The notes: a model not told the origin generated them from the letters alone. 64,000 nucleotides of DNA from Sweltsa coloradensis (GCA_024449915.1 JAMZAV010002180.1:43279-107278); one strand, 5' to 3'. Positions 23,518 through 36,091 are shown, numbered from the stretch's first letter. Program-made: numbers and translations.

Positions 23518-24460
23518 TCAACCGATTTGTTGGGCAAGCGGTGTTTTGTAGGTAGTTTGCGGTGATTCCTGCTTCTCCCCACTACTTTGTTGGGAGGCAC
23601 GCGTCGAGTAGCATGCTGTACAGAGAGTTGCAGTTCGATTCCTGCCCAGGAATGACTTGACAGATGCATTCTTGTATTCTCTCCCGTTGTCGCACCTAAT
23701 CTTCTTGATTTTAGTGTTGAAGATGTTGTTGAATCTTGCCGAGTAAACTAACAGCTTGGCCAAAACTTCGTATTTTGTCCTCAGTAGGTAAGCCGTGCAG
23801 TATCTGGAGTAGTCGTAAGTCAATGTCATGATGTTTTTCTTTCCACCAGGGGTTTCGGTATTCATGGGTCCGCAGAAGTCTGAAAGGACCAGTCCCAGAG
23901 GTTTATCTGCCCGTTCCTTGCTTTTCTTCGGGAAAGGCCTTTTGGTTAGCTTACCTTTCATGCATGTTATGCACTTTTCCCGCGTGTCGCAGTCACCGAG
24001 TGTCGTACCAGTTGCTAAATATTTTTTCTTCAGTCTTCTGACGGCATCGGGGTCCCATGCGTCTGTGCCATGGGTGGATACAGGTCTCAGTATTTTCCTC
24101 TTGGATAGCCGATTTTGCGTGTTGTCTTCTTTCGACTCCATCTAGCCAGACTTCGATGAGTTTCCTTTTCCGGAGGCCTATGGCTAGGGTTTCTCCAGTT
24201 TTTGAGACCGTGCACTGATTGCTGTCAAATTTAACTGAGAACCCAAGCTTAGTTAATGTGGGCACCGATATCAGGCTGCCGTCAAGGCTGGGGATGTACA
24301 GCACGGTTTTAAAGAGCACGTTCACGGGTCTCCTAGGTGACAGGCCCACCTTGCATTTCAGGAAGCCCTCACACAACTCCTTCCGACTGCATGACGCATC
24401 CATTTGCGAGTGAGACGGTACACAACTTCTCCTCAAGTTTTGAGAAAAACGCCCTGTCAT
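23518..24460 (-). pseudogene. Copia protease-integrase region
   Basis: A VLYIPSLDGSLISVPTLTKL stretch typical of the protease-integrase link is followed by the zinc-binding CITCMKGK. The integrase core comes next, with acidic residues in LVLSDFCGP and IRCDNGREYKN. Frames change near 24000-24140 and at the 3' end near 23640. The third catalytic acid is not clear. Confidence 0.85.
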
Positions 24461-25198
24461 TAGTCATGGCATGTTGCTCCCGAGTTGATGAACCATGTGG
24501 TTGTTTTGGCATGTGGTCTTTAGGTGACCGGGCCTGTTGCAGTGGAAGCATTTCATTCTTTCCGTTGTCCCGTATTGGGGAACGGTTTTTAATACAGCTT
24601 AATTGTGCTTCATTGTATTCGACTCCCGATTCTGTTTCCGTTCTTCGGATGAACTCGTCCTTGAGCTTACCAATAATGAATTCTAGTGTTATGTCACCCT
24701 CGTATCTGGCCTCAAGTGCTGTGATTAGCATGTCGTTTGTTCTCTGGCAGGCAGAGGCTATACAACTGGAGGGCTGCAACATGGTTTTCTTTGAGTTCTT
24801 CACCCAGTCCCCTGAGCTCATTGACTAACTCAAGCGTTTTGTTGATGTGTTTGTCCATGCTTTGCTCGCTTTTGAGCCTAAGCCCTTATAGTTTCCTGAG
24901 AAGGCATAGTTTGGAGGTTAGGTTGGACCTTTCGTGCACCTTTCTCAGGGTCGACCACACTGATCGGGCGAACGTTTCGTTCCGCTCGTGGATCAGCTGG
25001 TCGTCCTCGAGAAGTAGGCAGATCGTGGCCCTGGCACGTGTCTTTCTTCTTCCATGCTGTATCAGGCTGTGGCAGCGGCTCTTCATTTACTGTGTCCCAA
25101 AGATCGTCTTTGCTCAACAGCATTTCTATCTTGAATTTCCATAGCTGGTAGTTCCTATTGTTTAATTTTACAATGGAAAGTTTCCCGTCCGCAGACAT
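24369..25198 (-). pseudogene. Copia gag region
   Basis: Starts with the copia-type N-terminus (MSADGKLSIVKLNNRNYQLW), continues in a shifted frame (KNSKKTMLQPSSCIASAC), and ends with a CCHC zinc knuckle (CFHCNRPGHLKTTC) at 24509-24550. At least one frameshift separates the pieces. Gag forms the particle that packages the RNA. Confidence 0.85.
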
Positions 25199-25364
25199 GG
25201 CTAGGCCAAGATGCAAGGCTAAGCTGCTACCTGGTACTTACCCTATATGTAAGGTTAGTCGCTCACCTGCTTAAGCCTACGCCAACTCTGCTTTGGGATT
25301 AGTTGTTGCGGAACTGTGTTGAGTGAGTGGCTTAGTTCACTTTACCTATGGATTTAATTATGAA

Positions 25365-25378
25365 CTGGGCCCATAACC
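25365..25378 (-). promoter_or_regulatory. Primer binding site, half-tRNA (initiator Met) type
   Basis: On the element strand, GGTTATGGGCCCAG follows the 5' LTR immediately. It is complementary to the anticodon stem-loop of initiator tRNA-Met. Drosophila copia is known to prime from this internal tRNA position using a tRNA half. Confidence 0.8.
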
Positions 25379-25569
25379 TGTTATAAGTTCACTAGATTGT
25401 CACTTCTACTGTGTCTGAGCGGGGCGATGTAACGTGCTTTTTACTCAGCCCTGAAGATCTCACTAAAGCGCAAGTCTATGCACTGCAAGAAGGCGGTGAC
25501 TTGTAGTCTTGGAATTGGCTGTACTGCGGGTTGCCTGTCGCGCAGGCGTACGTAGGATGGTATTCAACA
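25379..25569 (-). repeat. Copia 5' LTR
   Basis: About 191 bp. It shares CACTTCTACTGTGTCTGAGC and CTATGCACTGCAAGAAGG with the other LTR. The boundary is set by the TG/CA ends, the target duplication outside it and the primer site inside it. Confidence 0.85.
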
Positions 25570-26779
25570 TATTTTTATGGGGTGACGAAATCGCCAAAGT
25601 GTGCCCCGATAGAAAAGGATCCTTCTGATAGTTTAATTTTATGAGTTTTGCCGTTTTTTGGACGCCATCTTTGATAATATTGGAAACATGTTCCTGTTGA
25701 ATGTTTTTTCTTTTGTTGGTGAAGGCGGTATCTGGTAATTTAATCTTGTTTCTCGTAATTGTTTACCGTATAAATGGCTGAATCTTTCCAGCGGTAGTTT
25801 TAGCACAAGTAAGTTTCATCCTGCATTTAGAATATCATAATTTGTGTTTATTCTTCTTATTGAGTGCATAATCAATTTTCTGAAGTAGAAGCTGCAAGAG
25901 GTGCAGCCACAGAAAGAACCTACTCGATCCAGCTCTTCCGTGACCGCTGCCCTATAAGCTATCAAAACTTCTGCATCTGCTTTATGCTTCGATCTGAAAA
26001 TGTTTGATGATTTGTTTTATTCCCGTGTAATTGTAATTTTTTATCTGCAAATGTTGACGAGCTGCACAACGTTGTTGAAAATGCAGTATCATGAATAATT
26101 GTGCATTTGTGCTCTTCTATTGCTGATACATCGTGTAACATGACCCATGATTTTAATGTTGTAAAGACTAATATAATTATTTAATATTATGAAACATTGT
26201 AATGCCGGCACTGTTAGAACTCTAAGCCTGAAGATATGGCTTGGAGATTGCAAACAGTAGAATGGTTGTTGGGAAGCTGACATGTATTGCAAGAATCAAC
26301 AAAACTCAAAATGTATCCGACTTAAATCAATAAGTAATTGGTACTGAAATAGGTGATAATATTCAATCATGAAATATGTCCTTCATAAGAGTGGGGTCGG
26401 AAATAAACAACAAACAGAAAACAAGCCAGTTCGTAAATGAAACGAAACTATTTGAATTAAATCAAGATTTTGTAATTATTCTTACCTAAATGAACAACAA
26501 ACTTATTTCCTCCGTGCTTTGAATTTGGAAAACGTAACATCTCATCATCATCATCTCTCTCGTAAAGTGGACAGTCAAATAATAATTGTCGGGGTGAGGG
26601 CAATGAAATTATCAAGTTTAACTGGAATGAGGAATGTGCCAACGACTTACAAAATGTTTACCTACAGATTTGTTGTGTACACATTGCAGAGAACAGTGTT
26701 ATATCTCATTTTACCTTCAAGCCTTGCGGCTGCTTTTATAAATATTCAATTGAAGAAAACCAAGAGTAATCCCAGTAAC
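25570..26779. other. Right flank of copia: R1 remainder, R2 copy 2, no gene
   Basis: 25570-25630 continues the R1 repeat interrupted by copia (GGGGTGACGAAATCGCC). 25859-26330 is R2. 26330-26780 is AT-rich. The 144-codon frame beginning at 26519 shows no domain and crosses repeat sequence. Confidence 0.6.
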
Positions 26780-28520
26780 TGGCCGACTTTCCACCAAATC
26801 GTTGTTATCCATGTGCTCCTTATAGCTGTTCACAATTGCGACATTAATTGGAAATTATGTAATATATTTAAATCATCCCCAGGTTATCTAGAATATCGTT
26901 TCCACGTGGTCAGTATATGGGGGAAATTATATTTGAACACCCGTACTGGGTAGTAATGGCGCACTTGTAGATTTAAATAACATTTCCATTGAGATCAATC
27001 AAACGCAAAGGGAAATATAGCAAGTCTGAATTAATAGTATGCTGTTTAAGGTAACGCTTAGGCTGGATTGACAAGTCCAGCTACTCTGAAGCTTTAATTT
27101 CTACAATGAAAACAAGAGCACAACGATAAAAAAGAAGACATTTTAAATCAGTCCACCATGATTATCACCACACGTCGATCCTTAATAAACAACTCATGCA
27201 CCGAAACTAGGTGTCTGTTAGTGATCTGGAAACGGCTGAATCATTTCGTCCAGAAAACTTACAGTTAGAGACAGACCCACAGAAGCAAGAGCAAACATGT
27301 TGGAAACTAGAATCGTATCCATGCCAGATTGAAGAAGCTTGTGAGACTGGTGGAAAAAAATTGGAAATATGTAGTAACTTTTTTCAGTGTATTATGGAAT
27401 AATTGTATTGATCTGGGTTCACAATGGTTCTGGGATAAGTGCTGAGTCTTTTGTCATAATTTCCGCATCAACTTATGTGAGACCAAGGTTTCAAGATTCT
27501 TCGAAATGCTTGCTAAAGTGAAAATATTAATCTACTTTTCAGTTGATGGAGTTACAGGTTCAGACGCGTTACCACACGTCGATCATCAAAAAACAACACA
27601 GGTGATTATGGAGCCCAACAAAAATACCAAATAATGTCAACAAGAGGTCACCTCCATGCTGAATCCAGTCAGACATAAAACCTCATACACCTCGAGTGCA
27701 AATGCACGAATAGACAGCAGTCGTGCTGTCAATAGAAATAGACAAAACTATGTACTCATTGTGCTGCATACTTAAACTTCAATTTGACAGCCATGAGAAA
27801 AATAATCCTATGGGTTATTCAACTTATTTTTGGGGGTTTGTTTGCTCTACCATACAAATAGCAACTCCAATCTGTTTGAAACTTAAAAGGAACATTGAGA
27901 TTTTCAATTAAATAATTTTCTTGAAAATAATTACCAAAAGGGTAAAACCAAGGGTAATCTCTGGAACAGGACGACTTTAAACCAAATCCATGTGGTCCTT
28001 ATAGCTGTTCACAATTGCGACATTAATTGGTAATTATGTAATATATTTTAATCATCCCAGGTTATCTAGAATATCGTTTCTACGTGGTCCGTATATGGGG
28101 GAAAATATATTTGAACACCCGTACTGGGTAGTAATGGCGCACTTGTAGATTTCAATAACATTTCCATTGAGATCAATCAAACGCAAAGGGAAATATAGCA
28201 AGTCTGAAATAATAGTATGCTGTTTTAGGTTACGCTGAGGCTGGATTGACAAGTCCAGCTACTCTAAAGCTTTAATTTCAACAATAAAAACAAGAGCAGA
28301 ACGATAAAAAAGAAGATATTTTTAATCAGTCCACCATGATTATCACCACACGTCGATCCTTAATGAACAATGTGATACAACAAAACCAGGTGTTTCTGTT
28401 GGTGTTCTGGAAATGGCTGAATTATTTTGACCAGAAAACTTACAGTTAGATAGAGACCCACTGAAGCAAGAGCACACATGTTTGAAACTAGGATCGTATC
28501 CATGCAAGATATAAGAAGCT
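26780..28520. repeat. Direct duplication, offset about 1.19 kb
   Basis: 26780-27400 and 27960-28540 share TATAGCTGTTCACAATTGCG, CTGGATTGACAAGTCCAGCT and AGTCCACCATGATTATCACC in order. No coding signal. Confidence 0.7.
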
Positions 28521-28720
28521 TGTGAAAGTGATGTTTTTAAAACTATAACCACATTGTTTTAAAAATGTATAAATAAATAGCAGGTTTCAATTTGCAATTT
28601 TTGTATTTTCTTATACGGATTTAAATCACCTGTTTGTGCATGTAATGATGTCGCACAAAATTATTTCCAAATGGATGTTGTCACAGAACTGTGACAAGAC
28701 TCGTAATTGCAATTCGAAGA
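28460..28720. repeat. Dispersed repeat R3 (also 31020-31290, 31880-32150, 36300-36590)
   Basis: Each copy runs from GAAGCAAGAGCA(A/C)ACAT through GTGAGAGTGATGTTT or a close variant to a GGATGTTGTCACA(A)AACTGTGA or close-variant end. The copies carry the lead-in to zinc-finger exon fragments, so R3 is probably intronic sequence of a multiplied zinc-finger gene. Confidence 0.7.
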
Positions 28721-29099
28721 AATACGATCTCGTTGTATGGCATTGAATTGTGTGATGACTTTGACCAATGATCAATCATCAAGATCATCTTGATCATGTT
28801 CATGAATGATCATGAATGAATGATGATTTGTTTCTTTCAACTTAACCGTTTTACAGTTATGCATCAAAGTATTGAATTCCTCACAATAAACACAATCTCT
28901 TCCCTTAACTAATTGGTAAACGACTAGAAAGATTGCTTTAAAAGTCAGAAAGAGAAAATGCTATATCCACTCATTGACAAAATGTATGTTTCCTTGCAAT
29001 GTTGGTATAAATAAACAATATAAAATTAATTTCTGGTAGGTATATATACGGGACAAAGAACGGTACGGTATGAAGACTAGCAAAGCTAAGTAGTACTTT

Positions 29100-29400
29100 T
29101 TGATGAAAATCAGTGTGTTGCGATTTGATTTGCAACACAAACCAGAAAGTGTAGGGAAAAAACTATGTGTTTTAATTATACTTGCATTGTTACACAATAA
29201 TAATAGTACTTTCAGTTTAGAATCCGTGTGTTGTGATAATACTTGCAACACAAAGAGTAGAGTACATTCAGTGAAGAAACCTTTTGTTGTTATTGACTTG
29301 TTTCAAAATGAGGACAATCATTATTAAAACCATACATTGTGATAATATATGAAACACAAAAGATTACATTCAGGAGAAAACTATTGGATTTTGTCATAAG
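29100..29400 (+). pseudogene. C2H2 zinc-finger remnant
   Basis: Pieces such as ESVCCDNTCNTKSRVHSVKK and, in another frame, YMKHKRLHSGENY look like C2H2 fingers with missing ligands. Stops and frameshifts separate them. Confidence 0.45.
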
Positions 29401-29849
29401 AATTCCAATTGGCGCACGAGACTGCAACAACCTCATACCACTCATACCCCAATCGTCTGCAACATCTATCGATACCACAGCTAAGAGAACGTATCTATCT
29501 GCACAGTTGCTTTTTTTTTAGAAATATCTGTGTTACAATTTGACATTGTTACACAAATAAATATTGTAGCAGTAGAGGAGACGCGTATTGTGTTTTAACT
29601 TTTCACACAAAATATAACACTCCTACGACAAACCATCGCCCCTCAGGAAAAATAAGAACTCAACAAGGTTTTTATTTCAATTCTATATGCTCGTAAAACA
29701 AATTTGTATTGTTTTTAATTGTGATTTATATGTTGTATTTTTAATGATTTATATATGGTTAATTGGCACTACTTGTTGGTGGTTGTACCAGTTGTCAGGG
29801 GTAAATTAATATTTATCATATTTTGACAAATTGTCTGTCTCATTGAGAT

Positions 29850-30900
29850 TGTAGACCTCGTGATTCGTGAAGACCTGTTGTATAAAGACCTGAACTGCGC
29901 ACTTTTCACTATGGAATTCTATCACCAATAAGAATGTTCAATTTGAGAGTCGTCCGCTGTCAACTTGCCATTATGCTTTAATATGTATTATGTTTTAAGT
30001 CATTTTTAAAATATATTTTTAAAAGGGTGACGATGATCGCATAACTGTGCCCCGACAGAAAACGATCCTATGCATGGTCACCCTTAGCCACTTGCGAAGA
30101 ATAATATTTAAATCCAGAACTATTGAATATGGTATAACAAAACACCTGCAAATTTGGGTACAATCTTTGTACAGGCACTACCATTTGTCGAAGAAAATTA
30201 CTAGATACGAAAACAATCAAATGTGTGATGATTTTGACCAATGAAAGCCCTTTGTTTGTTTCAACTTAACCAAAGTGCAGTTTTGCATCAAAGTATAGAA
30301 TTCCGCACTAACCACAATATCTACCCTTAACTAATTGCTAAAAGACTAGGGAAAATACTTATAAAGGTCAGAAAGAGAAAAGGCTATATCCACTCGTTGA
30401 CATATTGTATGTTTCCTCCCAATGTTGGTGTAAATAAACAATATACAATTAATTGATGGTTGGTATAGGTACGGTATGAAGTGTTCTCCAATTGATTATG
30501 TAACTTACACTAAACTGGAAAGTTAAACTTGAGGGTGGGGGGATTTTTTGGATTGTATATTGCTTCACGTCTCATATTTATGCAACTTGGCTAATCGAGA
30601 CGAAGGGAGGGACGTAAAAGACGACGCGGGAAGACAAGGGGTGAACAGGCCTGTGCTGGTCAGAACCAGCCGAGGGAGAATGTGTCTGAAATCAAGTTTC
30701 ATGAAACATTTTTACCTGTCGTATTGGTATGTTTTGTTTTTTTTACTTTGACATCGGTACTCTGTTTTTATTTTACAAATAAAGTCAGACAATTTTAATG
30801 ATTGTCACAATGTTTAAATATTTGTCACCTCCATGCTGGATCCAGTCAGACATATGACCTCATGCACCTAGAGTGCAAAGGGACGAATAGACCTAGGCAA
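29850..30900. repeat. Dispersed repeat R1, copy 2
   Basis: Second long copy of R1. It differs from the copy at 14625-15560 by point changes and by a ~130 bp insertion around 30545-30670. Confidence 0.7.
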
Positions 30901-31639
30901 TCGGGCAATCGAGATTTTCTTATTTCAGTTAATCCACAATTGATGAGTGGGCCATGGCAAGATCTGGTCGGGAAGTGTATCCGGAGTTGGATAGGAAAGT
31001 GGCCCTGTTGTCCTCCTGTCTAGTTGAAACTAGAATCGTATCCATGCAAGCTTGAAGAAGCTTGTGAGAGTGATGTTTCTAATCAAACTTAAACAAAATT
31101 GTTTTAAAAATGTATAAATAACAAGTAGGTTGGAATATGCAATTTTGTGTTATATTACACGGATGAACATCGCCTGTTTATGTAAGTAATGATGTCGGAC
31201 TAAATCTTTGTCCAAATGGATGTTGTCACAAAACTGTGACGAGACTCGCAGTTGCAATTTAAAGAAAAACGATCCTATTATATGACAATGCATTGTGTGG
31301 TGACTTCTTGATTCACCAGAAATTTTCGACACGTTTTTTGACACTTCGCAACTTTCCTACGGAATAAGTCTGCCTGTACCCACCGATGTTGTCAAAGAAG
31401 AATGTGAGTGGTCCATTAAATAAGCTTTGATATAAATTTTTACATATCCTGAAGATTTTCCAGATTGTGATTTAACCACAGAGAAGACCAAGTGAGTGGT
31501 AAGTACGGCTAGTTAAAACAATAATAAGAAACTATGTAGAGTAATAATAAATGATTGGTGAATTCTCTGAATAGAGCTTATTCATCATTGGTATGCCATT
31601 AGGTTGCTGGTCTTAATAATATATTACTTTATCTTTCAG

Positions 31640-31887
31640 AGTATGTGTTTCCGTGCGCCGGCTGCTCCCTACAATTCAACACACCGATCTATCTCGAGCA
31701 TCATGACCTTTTTTGTCCCACTTTGATGGAGCAAGATAAGAATGATGCGAAGAAATTCGCATTCGGGATTCGTGTTCCGGAAGTACGAATCATAACGAAT
31801 CTTAATATTGATTCATTACGGATGAATCATTTTGCCCAGAGATCTTACAGTTCAAACACAAACCAACTGAAGCAAGAGCAAACATAA
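31640..31887 (+). CDS. Zinc-finger gene exon (C2H2-like finger)
   Basis: After a good acceptor (TTATCTTTCAG) the frame reads EYVFPCAGCSLQFNTPIYLE, then HHDLFCP. This is a C-x2-C pair followed by histidines at C2H2-like spacing. Just upstream are two further short exon-like pieces: PTDVVKEEC (about 31380-31411) and a DFPDCDLTTEKTK piece before a GTAAGT (about 31457-31506). Together they look like the acidic N-terminal part plus first finger of a nuclear zinc-finger protein. The frame stops at 31887 without further fingers. It is partial or decayed; the finger itself is intact. Confidence 0.5.
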
Positions 31888-32490
31888 AACTAGAATCGTT
31901 TCCACGCAAGATTTTACAAAGCATGTGAGAGTGATGTTTCCAATTAAAACTTGAACAACATTGTTTTTAATAATCTATAAATAAATAGTAGGTTATATTC
32001 TGCAATTTTTGTGTTTTCTTACACGGATGTACATCGCTTGTTTATGCGAGTAATGATGTCGGACTAAATCTTTGTCCAAATGGATGTTGTCACAAAACTG
32101 TGACGAGATTTGCAATTGCAATTCAAAGAAAAACGATCCCATTGTATAACAATGAATTGTGTGGTGACTTCTGTGATTCACCAGAAATTTTTGACACGTT
32201 TTGACACTTTGCAGCTTTCCTACGGAATAAGTCTGCTTATACCCACCGATGTTGTCAAAGAAGAATGTGAGTGGTCCATTAAAGAAGCTTTAATATAAAT
32301 ATTTACATATTCTGAAGATTTTCCAGATTGTGATTTAACCACAGAGAAGCCTAAGTACGGCTAGTTGAAACAATAATAAGAAACCATGTTGAGAGATAAT
32401 AAACAATTGGTAAATTCTCTAAATATATCTTATTCAACATTAGTATGCCATTAGATTGCTGGTCTAAATAATATGTTACTTTATCTTTCA

Positions 32491-32892
32491 GAGTATGTGT
32501 TTCCGTGCACTGGCTGCTCAAAAAATCTAAACACTTGCTGCCGTATTTCCCAATGTCAATACCCACCGATGATCACGATACTCTTTACACTGAAAACATT
32601 GATTGCAGCTTGTTGGGATTTACCTGACAATACTTTGCCATGTGACTTCATTGACACATACTGGGGAGATGTGTTCAAGGGGGAAGAGAATGGTGTGTTA
32701 CGATTCCCTACTCTGTGTCGTCTTGCACGAGCGATGCTCATACTACCGCATGGAAATGCTGACGTTGAAAGAATGTTCAGTAAGCTGACCATAATAGAAA
32801 CTGCACATAAGAATTCGTTATCTGCTGACATGTTAAATGCCATTTTTCACTGCCCCTCAAAGAACGATGGAACCGACTTCAAACCAACATGA
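32491..32892 (+). pseudogene. Zinc-finger exon fused to hAT transposase tail, copy A
   Basis: The same acceptor and first codons as the 31640 exon (EYVFPCTGC) run straight into hAT sequence. It ends with the dimerisation motif LPHGNADVERMFSKLTI. A frameshift lies in the junction region. Fusion occurred where a CAAAAAATCTAAACAC stretch meets the hAT ACACTTGCTGCCGTATT segment. Probably not functional. Confidence 0.7.
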
Positions 32893-34507
32893 GAAAAAGA
32901 GCGAGATGGTTATAGAAGTGAACTGGGTGCGTTTTAGTGACTTTTTCAATTTTACAGGATATTACAGGATATTTTAAGTTCTTTTATAGGATGAACTTTT
33001 TTGTTTGGTGGCAGCCCTGTTATAGGTAGTGTATGAAGTGTTCACCACTTGATATTGTAGCTTACACTAAACTGGAAAGTTAAACTGCCCCCCCCCCCCC
33101 CCCAGTGGAACCGAGGGGGCGGAGACGGTGTCTGAAATCAAGTTTCGTGAAACACTTGTACCTGTCGTATTGGTATGTTTTTTGTTTTGTTTTTTACTTT
33201 GACATCGGTACTCTGTTTTTATTTTATTTATCATGTAACAAAATTTTAATGATTGTCACAATGTTAAAATGTTTGTCACCTCCATGCCGGATCCAGTCAG
33301 AAATATGACCCCATGCACCTAGAGTGCAAATGCACGAATAGACAGCAGTCGTGCTGTCAATAATAATAGACAAAACCATGTACTCATTGTGCTGCATACA
33401 TAAAATTCAATTTGACAGCCATGAGAAAAAAAGGTGTAGAGAATTTTACTTATTTTTGGGAGTTTGTTTGCTCTTTAGTTAGTTCTTCTATTATTCAGAA
33501 TTTGTACTCGCAACTAATCAAGTAGCTAATACGATGTAGATCAACCTTTCTGAGTTATTTTCAAATTCATGACACTCATTGGCTAGAAGGATTAGACAAA
33601 GTGCTCGTTAAACTACTCCTCATACTAGCTTCCAAAATTCTCGCATCTTTACCCAGTGTTGCAACTACCGCCCGCGCAAAGCCCGGGGGCCCCAAGCTTG
33701 AGGGGTCCATGGGTCCTCAAATATTCCCGTCGATGTTCGATTGAAAGTGTTTCTCCATTTGAAATTGAAAATCAAATCAGCATCGAAAATTCGTTTTCGA
33801 AATTATCAATTATAAATAACTATCTTCGAAGCACGATGGGCCAAGAACGTTTGCAAGGTTTGACTGTTCTTTGAGTTAAACAGGATGAAGATTAATGCCT
33901 CAGAAAAGGTTAAAACAACATATTCAACCGGTCTGAGGAAAATAAAGCTAGACGTATAATACATCTTTGGTGACTTAAAACCATTTTTCACATTATTATA
34001 AGTGGAAATGGTAAGGGCCCCAGTGGTGTCATGGGGGTTTATGTGAGTACAGCCAGAGAGAAATATATACATATAAAACAGAGCAAACGCTATGTAAGGT
34101 GTCCAAATGAGGAAATACAATAAGTCGGAGAAGATAATATAATTTTGCAATCATAACAATCGTCACGTCACCACCACAAATGTCATAAAAAAATATCTTC
34201 ATGTCGTTAAAATAATAAAAACACATTCTAAACAATCGAAAAAAATTCCGGAGCTGTGCGCCCTGGACCGGCATTGGCTAGGGAGCCTCCCTCCCCCAGA
34301 CCCCCTTGAACAAAATCATGTAAACTTTACCTAGGAAAGAGCATTTACCCACAAATAATTGTTTGACATTGTTTTGCCGGAGGCCCTCTGACTTGAAGTT
34401 ACTCCTCTGCCCTTACCGCACACTCACCAGTACACGGTTGTCAGCGCTGCCAGCACGCAGCAACTTACCGCCAGCCCCAGGCAGTTTGTGACTGGTCTGG
34501 CCGAATC

Positions 34508-34867
34508 ATGCCAAAAGGGGCGGGCCACCGGGCATTTGCCCGGTTTCCCGGCGGGCAGGTCTGCCCCTGGGCCGCAAGTTCATGGTCGTTAAAAAATCAT
34601 ATTGATGTTAACGTTCTCACACTCGCGTCCGTCGGCAAAGTCAAGCGCAAGTCTAAGAAGGCCAAGCGCACGCAAGGATCAGACTCGGAAGAGTCCCAGA
34701 GCTCGAACAAAGAGAACTCTAACGACGAGGACTTTTCTCCCAAAGTGAAGGCGTCGGCCAAGGCAAAGTCCCCCGAGAAGGACTCCATAAAAAGCTTTTA
34801 CATCGACATTCCTAATAAATTTCTATCTTTGTTTTTGTTTTCCACTTTTTTAACAAAAATATGTTGA
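34508..34867 (+). CDS. Lysine/serine-rich nuclear-type exon, copy A
   Basis: The distinctive part (34630-34790) reads VKRKSKKAKRTQGSDSEESQ, then SSNKENSNDEDFSPKVKASA and AKSPEKDS. It is a basic block followed by an acidic serine block, as in chromatin or nucleolar proteins, with a likely nuclear localisation signal (KRKSKKAKR). Serines before E/D or P suggest phosphorylation. The upstream GC-rich codons and the hydrophobic tail after PEKDS are unlike it, so the real exon is probably about 34637-34790. An identical exon lies at 39093-39246. Family unknown. Confidence 0.4.
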   Translation: MPKGAGHRAFARFPGGQVCPWAASSWSLKNHIDVNVLTLASVGKVKRKSKKAKRTQGSDSEESQSSNKENSNDEDFSPKVKASAKAKSPEKDSIKSFYIDIPNKFLSLFLFSTFLTKIC

Positions 34868-35538
34868 TTACTTTTTTAATTTTTAACTTTTTTAACTTTT
34901 TTTGGTATGGTGTTGAAATATCGATATCAAAAATATTCCCGCATATCGATATTGTATCGATTATTCGATCTTTACCCAGCCCTTCTTTCAAGTTGATTAG
35001 CTTTCTGCTCACAATTCAAGGAACGATGACATTTATACAGAACAATTCACACGTCACTATATAGAGCAATCCACGTAGCCACCCTATCTAGTAGTAATCC
35101 GATCCAAAATAACGTACCAGTAACGCACCTACAAAACTAAATAATTAACACATCTAACAAAAGCACTCAATCTAGAACCACCACACTGCCCAACTCAACC
35201 TACATAACATCTTTCTTTACTGTATTATTTGAAAGTTAAGAGTATGTGAATTAACTACTCAGGAATTTCTATATTTATTTATTAACTGCTTGTATCTATA
35301 TTTAACCAATATGTCAATAAAGTATTATTTAAAAAAATCTAGAACCATTGTAAAATAAACCCACAAAATTCATTTCCACTGCTTTCAATCACTAAAGCAG
35401 CATTATATGAGGGAGAACAAAGAAACGCAATCTTCAAACTCCCACAATCTATAAAGGGAGAACTTTGTCATCCAGAAAGACGCAATGCTGAATATTGTCA
35501 ATACCGTCCGAATACGCTGCGGTGGCGTTTTCGGTTAG

Positions 35539-35610
35539 GACGCAGGTCCGAGGAATACGACAACAAGGGGACGTGGGTTCGAGTCCGGCATATTAAGGCA
35601 TGGGTTTTAG
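35539..35610 (+). repeat. tRNA-like SINE head (also 39993-40064)
   Basis: A perfect RNA polymerase III box-B-like GGTTCGAGTCC sits about 50 bp after a box-A-like TGGCGTTTTCGGTTAGG. It does not fold as a full tRNA, so I call it a tRNA-derived SINE fragment. Confidence 0.5.
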
Positions 35611-35950
35611 TCATGGTCCTTCACCCTCATCTATCACCACTCATCGTCTCGAATAGTGATAAAGCATGCTATGCTTTTTTATATGCTTTTTTATAATTTG
35701 TATTTATTTATATTTATATTTTTTAAATTCTGATTGTATTACCTATTAACAATGAACGTGTTTGCAAGATTAATTTTATTACAAATGAAAGTATTATTAG
35801 TGGGGGACTTATATTTAAAAAGGTCTAATGTAACATTATAATATTAATTAAAAGAAGGTAGAAGTAAAGCTAGGTATTTGAAGTAAATTTGTACATGTGT
35901 ATGACTTGATATAGTGAGTGACTCTTATATAAAACCGTAATATGTTACAG

Positions 35951-36091
35951 CATGGATGGTACGTGCCAGTGTACACATTCAAGGAGGAAAGCGATGGCAA
36001 GGGAGAACCTCTCATCTCCAAGACCCCGGGATTCAAGGTTTCCTGCACGGATGAGGAAAAGGATGATTGCCGTATGAAGTGCATGGCCCTG
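35951..36091 (+). pseudogene. Stray copy of secreted-protein exon 2, plus strand
   Basis: 141 nt matching the exon at 41428-41568 on the other strand. It comes with about 250 bp of the preceding intron (35700-35950) and an intact acceptor (ATGTTACAG). The donor is changed to GGTAATAA and no partner exons follow in this orientation. The code differs at a few residues (VSCTDEEKDDCRMKC here; VPCTDEGKDDCRKLC there), keeping the three cysteines. Confidence 0.75.

Larger units (their letters stand above)
21256..25569 (-). mobile_element. Copia-type LTR retrotransposon, complete but inactivated
   Basis: About 4.3 kb, oriented right to left. It has two related ~190 bp LTRs (21256-21445 and 25379-25569) starting TG and ending CA on one side. 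The primer site matches the initiator tRNA-Met anticodon region. The order is copia-like: gag, protease, integrase, reverse transcriptase, RNase H. It is flanked by a perfect target duplication TATTT (21251-21255 and 25570-25574). Many frameshifts and stops divide the polyprotein into at least eight pieces, so it cannot move on its own. LTRs differ at many positions, indicating an old insertion. Confidence 0.93.
31850..35668. repeat. 4.45 kb tandem duplication, left copy
   Basis: Matches 36302-40134 in order and with few differences: zinc-finger/hAT chimera, R1 half, C-run, a GC-rich block at 34380-34580, the lysine/serine-rich exon and a tRNA-like element. Offset is about 4451-4466 bp. Confidence 0.9.

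Noticed and set aside
26519..26953. A 144-codon forward frame
   Set aside because: Crosses the start of a dispersed duplication, lacks any motif, and its partner copy at 27.9-28.1 kb is not open.
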